From the NCBI GenBank assembly GCA_910585605.1, contig CAJUFL010000040.1, forward strand, positions 1 through 36,203: DNA of 36,203 nucleotides, in the 5' to 3' direction. Below the pieces are notes generated by a model that saw nothing but the letters and a program-made list of their open reading frames with translations, did no database searches and was not told the origin of the DNA. This document shows positions 8,764 through 16,616 of the stretch, in pieces. The translations under genes were made by a program, and so were the position numbers. Within the stretch, counting starts at the first letter, position 1. The number at the start of each line of letters is the position of its first letter. The stretch is from an uncultured Lachnospiraceae bacterium. Lineage in GTDB: Bacteria > Bacillota > Clostridia > Lachnospirales > Lachnospiraceae.

Positions 8764-9222
8764 CTATATAAATTCCTCAATTTGGGACAAAGGCAGCTGG
8801 GTTTTCTCCGCAACCTGTTCTGCCGTCATTCCGCTGTCTAAAAACCTGCGTGCGACATATTCCATGGATTCACCGATTTCTATCACATGTCTATCCGGGT
8901 CATAAATACGGATAACCCTCTGTCCCCAATCATGCTCCTTGCATCGGTTCAGATATTCTATGGAATATTCACTATCATCCAGCCTTTTCAAAAACCCGTC
9001 TATATCATTTTCTTCAAAATATAGTTCCGCATCGTTGCCGCCAGTAACAGCTTTTTTCCCAATAAAGCTTTCCCAAAGCTTCTTTTCCTGAAGTGCCAGT
9101 CCTTCTGTGAGTATCACATTTTCACCAAAATCCGCAGCCACCATAAGACCAAATAAATCTTTATAAAATGCCTTTGACCTCTCTATATCATTTACTACGA
9201 TCAGTATGTTTTTAAGCCGCAT
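8764..9222 (-). CDS. VOC (glyoxalase/bleomycin-resistance fold) family protein
   Basis: A 152-residue protein starting MRLKNILIVVNDIERSKAFY, with the usual first VOC motif FYKDLFGL and a second-half motif IYDPDRHVIEIGESM ending the fold near residue 118. This places a likely metal-ligand Glu in VIEIGE. The last ~33 residues (ARRFLDSGMTAEQVAEKTQL) form a small helical add-on resembling a helix-turn-helix recognition segment, which is not part of a typical VOC protein. AAGGAG sits upstream of the ATG. The substrate is unknown; VOC proteins include lyases, dioxygenases and drug-binding proteins. Confidence 0.85.
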   Translation of the reverse strand: MRLKNILIVVNDIERSKAFYKDLFGLMVAADFGENVILTEGLALQEKKLWESFIGKKAVTGGNDAELYFEENDIDGFLKRLDDSEYSIEYLNRCKEHDWGQRVIRIYDPDRHVIEIGESMEYVARRFLDSGMTAEQVAEKTQLPLSQIEEFI

Positions 9223-9283
9223 ATCCTGCTCCTTTTTCTTTTCATTTTCAGTCTTTTATCTTATTCATATCTGCTATTATCCT

Positions 9284-9292
9284 ATTATATCA
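9284..9292 (-). promoter_or_regulatory. Probable promoter of the VOC/small membrane protein unit
   Basis: The minus strand reads TGATATAAT, an extended -10 element, about 60 bases upstream of the VOC start. A weak -35 (TGGAAA) lies 17 bases further upstream. Confidence 0.5.
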
Positions 9293-9335
9293 ATTCTGCT
9301 CATACTTTTCCACCTAATTCCATAAATATACGGCA

Positions 9336-9377
9336 AAACTGCCACATCAAGCCAAAAACCACTTCATGTGACAGTTT
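9336..9377 (-). terminator. Imperfect hairpin after the DUF4097 gene
   Basis: A 16-base arm at 9336-9351 pairs with 9362-9377 with two mismatches around a 10-base loop. A T-run on the minus strand is short, so termination may be weak. The stem shares 13 of 16 bases with the hairpin at 13933-13980, so this may be a dispersed repeat. Confidence 0.6.
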
Positions 9378-9423
9378 CAAAATACAACCTATATGTTCAC
9401 TATATATCATTTTAAAAAAATGA

Positions 9424-10188
9424 TTAGTCATCAATCTCAATGTTCCCCATACTGCATGTGATTTTAATATTTTTATCGCTGTCTCCATCCCGTCGATATT
9501 GGGAGGAATATACATCATCATTGATCTCAATGCTTCCAAGGGATACCTGCAAATCTAATGTATAACTGGAAAGAGGCCAGTCACTGGATAAATCTACATC
9601 TCCAAGGTCATTGCTGACTGTTAGATCGTCAAAAGTACAGTCTTCAATTTCACAATTTCCCAGATTACATTTACAGATAATAGAGGAAGCTGTTACATTC
9701 GCAATAGAAGCTTCACCCAAATCACAGCTTATATCAACCTTGTCTGCAGTGAAACCTGAAATCTCTATATCCCCAACATCACAGCTTCCTGAAACATCTG
9801 ATAACTGTGCATTCTGCGGTATCGTAATGACAATATCACAGTCATCATTCCCATTGCGTTTTGGAAAATATGGATTTTGGGAAGTTTCCGTGACTGTCAG
9901 CGTATCATTTTCCACCTTATATTCCACAACCTGATTCTTTGTGCAATGATATGAAATGTGGTAGCTGCTTCCCACTTCAATCGTTACTTCAGACAGATCA
10001 ATATCAAAAACAATATTATGGAATTCATCCAAGGTTTCCTGATTACTGATTTTTCGGGAACGAGAAGTGTCTGCTTCAAAATGCTCAAAAAAATCCTGTC
10101 CCCACCCCATAAAACGATAACAGCTTCCACCGATTATGCAAAAAATCGTTATTATCCATATTACAGTAAGATAAATACTTTTTTTCAT
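9424..10188 (-). CDS. DUF4097-type beta-helical membrane-anchored protein
   Basis: The 254-residue product has an N-terminal membrane segment (IYLTVIWIITIFCIIGGSC) and then a repetitive beta-strand region with motifs such as DVGDIEISG, DLGEASIANV, NLGNCEIEDC, DLGDVDLS and SLGSIEIND. Such short G-[DN]-[IV]-x-[ILV] rungs mark the DUF4097/LiaF-C-type beta-solenoid. It is the last gene of the padR-HAAS operon, 21 bases after the HAAS gene, with an AGGAGGG site. Proteins of this kind are often found with PadR-controlled envelope-stress modules; that function is inferred. Confidence 0.8.
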   Translation of the reverse strand: MKKSIYLTVIWIITIFCIIGGSCYRFMGWGQDFFEHFEADTSRSRKISNQETLDEFHNIVFDIDLSEVTIEVGSSYHISYHCTKNQVVEYKVENDTLTVTETSQNPYFPKRNGNDDCDIVITIPQNAQLSDVSGSCDVGDIEISGFTADKVDISCDLGEASIANVTASSIICKCNLGNCEIEDCTFDDLTVSNDLGDVDLSSDWPLSSYTLDLQVSLGSIEINDDVYSSQYRRDGDSDKNIKITCSMGNIEIDD

Positions 10189-10209
10189 GATATTTTCCCT
10201 CCTTCTCTT

Positions 10210-11208
10210 CTACATTTTTCGAAAATTAGTTTTTATAATAGCATGTACACAAGCAGCAACCGGCCAGATTATCCACGTCATGTCCCAGTCAAAGGTCAAA
10301 AAACTGATACAGAGATAAATACAGGTAACTGTCTGCCAGTAAACATCCATTATGTCAGCAACCACCTGACTGGTATACTCCACTTCCTGAGCTCGCTCTG
10401 GTACATTTGCATTTCCCATTGTTCCCTTTGCATTCAGAGCCAGCAAAGACTGATATCCTTTATTCCGGTTGCCAGTAAAAACGATCAGATACACACCGAT
10501 TGCAACTGAAACAAACATAAACGCCCCTGAACATTCATACCAGAAACCCACAGGAAATATAGCATCAAGGAAAATGGCAGGTACCACACATAAGATACAG
10601 AGCATACATCCAATACATAAATGCAGGGTATGGCTGATGCGGACATTTTCAAACTGTTTTCTGACATAATCTGTTGTCTGAAAATCAATTCCCACTGCAT
10701 GGTTTTTGATTTTCTGCCATTTGCGGGTCATAGTGCCTGCGAAAATGAAAAGCGCCACGGCAATCGCAACCAGTAAAAACATGAAAAGTGCATCCACTTC
10801 CGCCAGTAAAGCAATATTACGGCTGCCACGCCATGTATTCGAAAATGCATCAATACAGATTACCGGAACCGGTGAAAGGATACAGAGCATCACACCAATT
10901 GCAATCAACCGGCTTCTTGTCACCATATCTTTTAAAAATTCCTTTGCATCTTCTAACGAAAGCATCTCGGAAGGTACAACCTCCTCTTCCACATAGGTCT
11001 TAATTCCCAAATTCTCCGCTAATTCTTCCAGATTGCCAAATTCAGAAATGACAATACCGATAGCTTCATTTTCTGCTTTCCCTTCATTTTTCAGTTCTGT
11101 GTATTTATCCTCCATCATCTGCAAAAGTTCTCTTTTTGCTTTTCGAACCTCCGGGGTGTCCGGCAAATTCAAAAACATATTTTCCAAATAATCTTTTAGG
11201 GTCTTCAT
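10210..11208 (-). CDS. HAAS-domain (DUF1700-like) membrane protein
   Basis: A 332-residue protein. Residues 1-75 have the helical HAAS/permease-prefix pattern (NLPDTPEVRKAKRELLQMMEDK, ending in EFGNLEELAENLG). At least four hydrophobic segments follow (near 100-120, 135-158, 200-222 and 230-245) and a last one near the C-terminus (MTWIIWPVAACVHAI). HAAS proteins typically sit beside PadR regulators and act as membrane signalling partners. Here the ATG at 11208 lies 2 bases after the padR stop, with GGAG before it, so the two genes are translationally linked. Confidence 0.82.
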   Translation of the reverse strand: MKTLKDYLENMFLNLPDTPEVRKAKRELLQMMEDKYTELKNEGKAENEAIGIVISEFGNLEELAENLGIKTYVEEEVVPSEMLSLEDAKEFLKDMVTRSRLIAIGVMLCILSPVPVICIDAFSNTWRGSRNIALLAEVDALFMFLLVAIAVALFIFAGTMTRKWQKIKNHAVGIDFQTTDYVRKQFENVRISHTLHLCIGCMLCILCVVPAIFLDAIFPVGFWYECSGAFMFVSVAIGVYLIVFTGNRNKGYQSLLALNAKGTMGNANVPERAQEVEYTSQVVADIMDVYWQTVTCIYLCISFLTFDWDMTWIIWPVAACVHAIIKTNFRKM

Positions 11209-11210
11209 GA

Positions 11211-11585
11211 TTATACTCCTTTCCCAACTTTATTTTGACAGGTTGATCCTCCGTTTTTTGTGATAAATTTCTCTACCACCTCTTTGGTAAGCATCCATTC
11301 CTCACATTTTTCCTGATAATACTGCCGTCCGGCATCGGTGATTCGGTAATAGGTTCTCCGCTTGCCACCTGCCACATCTTCATTCTGAAAAGATTCAATA
11401 TAGCTGTTCTTTTCCATGCGGTTAAATGCGGAATAAAGTGTTGTCTCTTTAATAATATATTTTTCACCAGACAGACACTTAATCTGCTTGGATATCTCGT
11501 AACCATAGGAAGGTTTTTCCAAAAGCAGATAAAGAATAATCGTATCGTTATATCCGCGGATAACGTCACTGCTTATTGTTATCAT
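11211..11585 (-). CDS. PadR-family transcriptional regulator
   Basis: The 124-residue product carries the PadR winged-helix pattern: ILYLLLEKPSYGYEISKQI, then KETTLYSAFNRMEKNSYIES and the wing RRTYYRITDAGRQYYQEK, followed by a helical dimerisation tail. AAAGGAG lies upstream of the ATG. It is the first gene of its operon, directly downstream of a promoter overlapped by a long inverted repeat (11636-11700), so autorepression is likely. Confidence 0.93.
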   Translation of the reverse strand: MITISSDVIRGYNDTIILYLLLEKPSYGYEISKQIKCLSGEKYIIKETTLYSAFNRMEKNSYIESFQNEDVAGGKRRTYYRITDAGRQYYQEKCEEWMLTKEVVEKFITKNGGSTCQNKVGKGV

Positions 11586-11635
11586 AGATTCTCCTTTCCT
11601 TAATTTTAATTATTTTTAGATTGAGAAGTAAAAAT

Positions 11636-11700
11636 GTTATATTACTACGTCAGACATTGGTACGACTATCGTACTACGGCTGACGTAGTAATAATATAAC
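11636..11700. promoter_or_regulatory. Composite inverted-repeat operator at the padR promoter
   Basis: The left arm GTTATATTACTACGTCAG (11636-11653) is mirrored by 11680-11700, with a 3-base insertion in the right arm. Between them lies a perfect palindrome, GTACGA-N3-TCGTAC (11660-11674). TACTACG occurs at 11643 and 11672 and inverted (CGTAGTA) at 11684. The right arm contains the -10 element of the padR promoter, and the rest covers the transcription start, so bound PadR would block the polymerase. Confidence 0.65.
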
Positions 11701-11721
11701 AATGATTTACAGAAATGTCAA
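11693..11721 (-). promoter_or_regulatory. padR operon promoter
   Basis: On the minus strand TTGACA (11721-11716), a 17-base spacer and TATATT (11698-11693) form a near-consensus vegetative promoter reading into padR. Confidence 0.82.
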
Positions 11722-11760
11722 GTTGTTATACAACCATATATACAATTTTTTAAAACCGGG

Positions 11761-11789
11761 TTGACACTTCTTCATCAATGTGGTAATCT
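11761..11789 (+). promoter_or_regulatory. leuA promoter
   Basis: TTGACA (11761-11766), a 17-base spacer and TAATCT (11784-11789) lie just before the T-box leader. Transcription should begin near 11796. This promoter is divergent from that of padR, with only 39 bases between the two -35 elements. Confidence 0.8.
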
Positions 11790-11795
11790 TCTCTT

Positions 11796-12104
11796 AGTTA
11801 CAGCAATTATATAATCATTTTTAAATACTGTGATAAGGAATAGTAGGATTTCCGGAGTATTCAGAGAACTGCTGGCAGGTGTGAAGCAGTTACGAAAGAG
11901 ATTTGAACTCGCCTTTGAGTAGCCCGCTGAACATATCTGATCAGATAAGTAGGTGAGGACGGAGCCCAGCCGTTATGACAGGGAGGATATAAGATTCTTA
12001 AGAATCCGTATCTGCAATAAGTGCGTACAGCAATGTATGAATTAGAGTGGTACCGCGTAAGTGTCAGTCTTACGTCTCTAGACAGGAGACGTAAGGCTTT
12101 TTTT
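11796..12104 (+). promoter_or_regulatory. T-box riboswitch (leucine) controlling leuA
   Basis: The leader has the hallmarks of a tRNA-sensing T-box: an AGTA loop-E strand (11842-11845), Stem I apical segments around 11865-11895, and GAA followed by CTC (11908-11910), which reads as a leucine specifier codon. The T-box sequence AGAGTGGTACCGCG is at 12044-12057. A terminator with arms CTTACGTCTC (12069-12078) and GAGACGTAAG (12086-12095) and seven T follows. By family knowledge, uncharged leucyl-tRNA pairs at the specifier and T-box and favours read-through into leuA. The start and specifier positions are by inspection. Confidence 0.9.
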
Positions 12105-12200
12105 ACTTTAGCAGCCCCCTCATAAGCAGGATGCTCTTATATTGCGATATATATCCGGGAAAACAATCATATTCTATTAAGGAAAGAGAGGTATTATATT

Positions 12201-13880
12201 ATGATGGATGCAACCAAGTATAAGAGAAATTATTTTATGCCGCCGGAGGAATCTCTGGAATGGACCAAAAAAGAGTATATTGACAAAGCACCTGCATGGT
12301 GTTCAGTTGATTTGAGAGACGGCAATCAGGCCTTAATCGTACCAATGAGCTTAGAAGATAAAATAGAATTTTTCAAAATGTTAGTCGCAGTGGGATTTAA
12401 AGAAATCGAGGTTGGATTTCCTGCCGCATCCGAGACAGAATACGAATTTTTAAGGGCATTGATCGACAGAAGCTTAATCCCAGATGATGTAACGATTCAG
12501 GTTCTTACCCAGGCAAGACCACATATCATTCAAAAGACGTTTGAAGCTGTAAGAGGCTGTAAACATGCGGTTATTCATTTATACAACTCTACATCACTGG
12601 CCCAGCGCGAACAGGTATTCAAAAAATCCAAGGAAGAGATTATCGAGATTGCAGTAGAAGGTGCCAAAATGTTACTGGATCTGACCAAGCAGGACGGAGG
12701 CAATTATCAGTTTGAGTACTCACCGGAAAGCTTTACCGGAACCGAGGTTGATTTTGCTCTGGAAATCTGCAATGCCGTTATTGATATATGGAAACCGACT
12801 CCTGACAATAAGGTGATCATCAACCTGCCGGCTACCGTGGAAATGTCATCACCCCATGTATATGCCAGCCAGATTGAATACATGAGCAAGCATCTGTCCA
12901 TGAGAGAAAATGTGATTTTATCATTACATCCACATAATGACCGCGGCTGCGGTGTTGCAGATGCCGAGTTAGGAGTACTTGCGGGAGCAGACCGTATCGA
13001 AGGCACCTTATTCGGAAACGGAGAACGTACCGGCAATGTAGACATCATTACACTGGCAATGAATATGTATACCCATGGCGTAGACCCTAAACTCGATTTT
13101 AGTGATATTCCTAAAATTACAGAACTGTATGAACAGGTTACAGGTATGCATGTATATGAACGTTCACCATATACTGGTAAGCTGGTATTTGCAGCTTTTT
13201 CCGGCTCCCATCAGGATGCCATTGCAAAAGGCATGCACTGGAGAGAGGAAAAAAATTTAAAAGACTGGACTGTTCCTTATTTACCGCTTGATCCACACGA
13301 TGTAGGCAGAGAATATGACGGTGATGTCATTCGTATCAATTCCCAATCAGGAAAAGGCGGTATCGGCTATATCTTAGAACAGCGTTATGGTTTCAACTTA
13401 CCCGCAAAAATGCGTGAAGATCTGGGTTATGCTGTCAAGAACGTATCTGACCATATGCACAAGGAACTGTCTCCTGAAGAAATTCTTGGGATTTATAACA
13501 AAGAGTATGTCAATATCAAAACTGCAATCAAATTGGATGAATGCCATTTTGTGCAGGAAGGAAATGGTGTCTTCTCTACTGCTATTACCATCAAACGTGA
13601 CGGAACGCCAAAGATATACCATGGTACCGGAAACGGACGTCTGGATGCAGTTGCTAATGCCGTAAAGAAACACTTCCATGTTGAATTTAAATTAATCTGT
13701 TACGAAGAACATGCTTTACAGCACGGCTCCAACTCCCAGGCTTGTGCCTATGTCGGAATTGAAGCACCGGAAGGTGTTGTTACCTGGGGATGCGGTATCA
13801 AAAATGATATCATTGATGCCTCTGTATGTGCATTGTTATCTGCTGTAAATAAAGTATTGGATAAAAAAAATATCAAGTAG
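12201..13880 (+). CDS. leuA: 2-isopropylmalate synthase
   Basis: The 559-residue enzyme condenses acetyl-CoA with 2-oxoisovalerate, the first committed step of leucine synthesis. The DRE-TIM motif is SVDLRDGNQAL with R39 and D40; the metal-binding HPHND has H243 and H245, and GNGERTGNVD covers 272-281. The C-terminal ~130 residues form the LeuA allosteric domain (FSTAITIKRDGTPKIYHGTG). The sequence type is the longer LeuA2-like form (about 550-560 residues). GGAAAGAGAGG lies upstream. A second ATG follows directly, so the protein may start one residue later. It is alone in its unit, with a leucine T-box upstream and a terminator downstream; leuB/leuCD are not in the window. Confidence 0.97.
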   Translation: MMDATKYKRNYFMPPEESLEWTKKEYIDKAPAWCSVDLRDGNQALIVPMSLEDKIEFFKMLVAVGFKEIEVGFPAASETEYEFLRALIDRSLIPDDVTIQVLTQARPHIIQKTFEAVRGCKHAVIHLYNSTSLAQREQVFKKSKEEIIEIAVEGAKMLLDLTKQDGGNYQFEYSPESFTGTEVDFALEICNAVIDIWKPTPDNKVIINLPATVEMSSPHVYASQIEYMSKHLSMRENVILSLHPHNDRGCGVADAELGVLAGADRIEGTLFGNGERTGNVDIITLAMNMYTHGVDPKLDFSDIPKITELYEQVTGMHVYERSPYTGKLVFAAFSGSHQDAIAKGMHWREEKNLKDWTVPYLPLDPHDVGREYDGDVIRINSQSGKGGIGYILEQRYGFNLPAKMREDLGYAVKNVSDHMHKELSPEEILGIYNKEYVNIKTAIKLDECHFVQEGNGVFSTAITIKRDGTPKIYHGTGNGRLDAVANAVKKHFHVEFKLICYEEHALQHGSNSQACAYVGIEAPEGVVTWGCGIKNDIIDASVCALLSAVNKVLDKKNIK

Positions 13881-13932
13881 CACCATTTTTAAGTACTATC
13901 AAAACTTTATTCCATCTGGACATGACAAAACG

Positions 13933-13980
13933 GGACTGTCGCATTAAGCAAAATGAAAATAAAACTTAATGTGACAGTCC
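13933..13980. terminator. Bidirectional terminator between leuA and the histidine kinase gene
   Basis: A 16-base arm (13933-13948) pairs with 13965-13980 with one wobble pair. CCCGTTTTG follows on the minus strand, and TATTAATT on the plus strand. The two flanking genes are convergent. Confidence 0.8.
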
Positions 13981-13986
13981 TATTAA

Positions 13987-16473
13987 TTAAACCTCCATAT
14001 CCGCAACATAAGCCTCAATACTTCTATGTGCCCTGTCATATTCCTCCATCAAATGGGCATGCCCTGCTATCGCATCATCTATACGATTCTCCTTGCAGGC
14101 AAATTCCTGTGCCTGAGCAAGCTGTGCAATCTCTTCAACCCCAAGGCTTCTCATCCCGCCTTTTAACGCATGGATCAATATTGTATATTCCTTCCAATCC
14201 TGCTCCCTGAATTTTTCTTCAATCTCACCCTTCCGCTGAACTTCAAATTCCAGACAATATTCCAATAATTCTTTATACATATCCCTCTGACCACCCATAT
14301 TTTCCAGTGCCTGTTTTTCATTTATGTCCATATACGGAAAATTCCTCTGCACGGTCGTCTTGATTTCCGGCTCTTTTAACAGACTGTCATCTGCCAGTTC
14401 TGACTCTTTTTCCTTTTCCTCATCAATCATCTCAATTTTAGAAGCAGGCAGCCATCTTCTTAAAATCTTATCCACGGTCTTCAAGCCTACCGGTTTAGGC
14501 AAAAAGCCCTGAAAACCCTGCTGTAAAAACATCTCCCTTGCACCATTTGCCACATTAGCCGTAAGTGCAATAATAGGAAGATTCCTGCCATATTCACCAC
14601 CGGTTCTCCTAATAATCTCAGTAGTCTCTATTCCGTCTAATTCCGGCATCATATGATCCATAAATACAATATCCATATCCTGGTCCTTTAAGAGTTCTAT
14701 CGCCTCTTTCCCGCTCCTTGCCAGAGTACAGGTGATATCATATAGCTTTAATATTCCCTCTGCCACACGCAGGTTGATTTCATTATCATCTACTACCAGT
14801 GCTCTTGCAAATGGTGCTTTAAATACAATCTTTACTGCTTTTTCATCTATAAACTGATTATAAAATGCTTCTCCGTTTAATGCAGACAACACGTTCATGG
14901 AATAAAACGGCATATTGACACCATATATATTTTCTCCCAGTCTGACCGGATACTGCGGATCAAATACTACAAATACTTTTATATCCCCTGAAATCTGATC
15001 AAAATAATTTCTCTGATCGGTATACTCTGCCACACCCATAAAAATATGGGTCATTTTACCTTCCTCAACCACTTTCAACACTTCCTCGAAACTATGGATT
15101 GTACGGTAAGAAATCTTCAATTCCTCCCAAATATGCCGGTTAACCAGCTTATAATAAGGAATTCCCTTTGTATTCTCCTGCTCGCCGTCCTCATACAGGG
15201 CCACCTTGATATCCTCATTTCCCTTCAACGTCAGAAATGGTGCCGAATCTGCAATCCGCTGGGGAATATCCGCAACAATCGTGGTTCCTTCGCCATACTC
15301 ACTGTATATCTTAATCGTTCCATGCATTGTCTCCACCAGACGTTTGCAGAGGACCAGTCCAAGCCCGGTTCCTTCAATAGAGCGGTTTCTTTTGGAATCC
15401 ATACGGGTAAAAGATTCAAACAAATGAACCTGCTCTTCCTTCTTAATTCCAATCCCAGTATCCTTCACCTGCATCTTCAGCCAGTTCTCACCATCCTTTT
15501 CATGGCAGGACACGGAAATAAATACATATCCCTCTTCCGTAAACTTTACTGCGTTACTGACAAAATTCATTAAAATCTGACGATTTCTCAAAACATCTCC
15601 ATACAACTGTCTTGGCATATTCGGACTACAGTCAACAATAATATCGATATCCTTAAATCCTTTTCTGAACATAGCAGTATTGGCAATATCCTGAATTACT
15701 GATGCAATGGAATACGGCTCATATATGATATCCATTTTACCTGATTCAATTTTTGAAAAATCCAATATATCATTGATAATACCTAACAAATTCTCCCCTG
15801 AAGACTGTATGTTATAACAGTACTCTTTTACTTTGTCACTGATATCTTCTTCCCGCATGATCAATTCGCTCATACCTACAATGGCATTCATCGGGGTACG
15901 GATCTCGTGAGACATATTTGCCAGAAACTCGTCTTTACTCTTCTGGGCAATATTTAAAAGAGTATTCTGTGTTTCTATCTCCTCTACCTTTTGCTGGTAA
16001 AATAACACCATAAGATTCTCAGTGATCAAAAATGCCTCACAAAACAATATCATCATTAAATAATATCCGATGCGCACCTGACTGACGATAACAGAATACT
16101 GCGTAATAATACTAAAAACAATGGCTAAATTAACAATTATGATATATCTCATGTTCAACCGCATATTTCCAATAATGGAAATTAAGGCTCCGGAAACCAT
16201 ATAAATACAGATACCAAAAACAAGAGAATTCATCTCTCTTCCTATCAGATAAGTTGCAACCATTATACAGATGATAAAGCCAGTCTGAGACCATAGCAAA
16301 TCTTTTAATAACAATAAACATATTGCTGCAATGACAGACATTCCTACCGCATACATCAAAACATGCTTTGTCACTTCCCAATCCAGAAAATTTGCCGAAT
16401 ACACTACATGTACCATCACAAAAAGAATAAATTCTATAATTTCGATTAAATTAGCAGTTTTACGACCTACCAT
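13987..16473 (-). CDS. Membrane hybrid histidine kinase with receiver and HPt domains
   Basis: 828 residues. About five or six membrane spans fill residues 10-160 with almost no extracytoplasmic domain. A coiled linker leads to HisKA with MSHEIRTPMNAI (H189). The ATPase has the N-box NFVSNAVKF (N307), G1 DTGIGI (338-343) and G2 GTGLGL (368-373). Residues ~420-545 look like a degenerate receiver, lacking the phospho-Asp (THIFMG in that place). A true receiver follows at ~556-675 (D562/D563, phospho-acceptor D606 in FMDHMMPE, K660). The last ~110 residues hold an HPt domain (LIHALKGGMRSLG, H768). So a full His-Asp-His relay is present in one chain, with the final response regulator elsewhere. 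GGAGGAG precedes the ATG. It is flanked by terminators, so it is probably a single-gene unit. Confidence 0.93.
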   Translation of the reverse strand: MVGRKTANLIEIIEFILFVMVHVVYSANFLDWEVTKHVLMYAVGMSVIAAICLLLLKDLLWSQTGFIICIMVATYLIGREMNSLVFGICIYMVSGALISIIGNMRLNMRYIIIVNLAIVFSIITQYSVIVSQVRIGYYLMMILFCEAFLITENLMVLFYQQKVEEIETQNTLLNIAQKSKDEFLANMSHEIRTPMNAIVGMSELIMREEDISDKVKEYCYNIQSSGENLLGIINDILDFSKIESGKMDIIYEPYSIASVIQDIANTAMFRKGFKDIDIIVDCSPNMPRQLYGDVLRNRQILMNFVSNAVKFTEEGYVFISVSCHEKDGENWLKMQVKDTGIGIKKEEQVHLFESFTRMDSKRNRSIEGTGLGLVLCKRLVETMHGTIKIYSEYGEGTTIVADIPQRIADSAPFLTLKGNEDIKVALYEDGEQENTKGIPYYKLVNRHIWEELKISYRTIHSFEEVLKVVEEGKMTHIFMGVAEYTDQRNYFDQISGDIKVFVVFDPQYPVRLGENIYGVNMPFYSMNVLSALNGEAFYNQFIDEKAVKIVFKAPFARALVVDDNEINLRVAEGILKLYDITCTLARSGKEAIELLKDQDMDIVFMDHMMPELDGIETTEIIRRTGGEYGRNLPIIALTANVANGAREMFLQQGFQGFLPKPVGLKTVDKILRRWLPASKIEMIDEEKEKESELADDSLLKEPEIKTTVQRNFPYMDINEKQALENMGGQRDMYKELLEYCLEFEVQRKGEIEEKFREQDWKEYTILIHALKGGMRSLGVEEIAQLAQAQEFACKENRIDDAIAGHAHLMEEYDRAHRSIEAYVADMEV

Positions 16474-16536
16474 ATATATCTCCTCCGGTCATTTTTACTA
16501 TATCCTTAAACTTATAAAAGCAGTTTGAATTAATAT

Positions 16537-16575
16537 AAAAATGACACCAGAAAAATACAATTCCGGTGCCATTTT
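16537..16575 (-). terminator. glyA terminator
   Basis: AAAAATGACACCAG (16537-16550) pairs with CCGGTGCCATTTT (16563-16575), with two G-U pairs on the minus-strand RNA, followed by a TTTTTATA tail on that strand. Confidence 0.7.
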
Positions 16576-16616
16576 CTTCCGCCTTTATTCTATTGATGAT
16601 CTCACTTTCACACTAT

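Noticed and set aside
9300..9539. 79-codon minus-strand frame overlapping the end of the DUF4097 gene
   Set aside because: It covers a hairpin and overlaps a better gene; no ribosome site.
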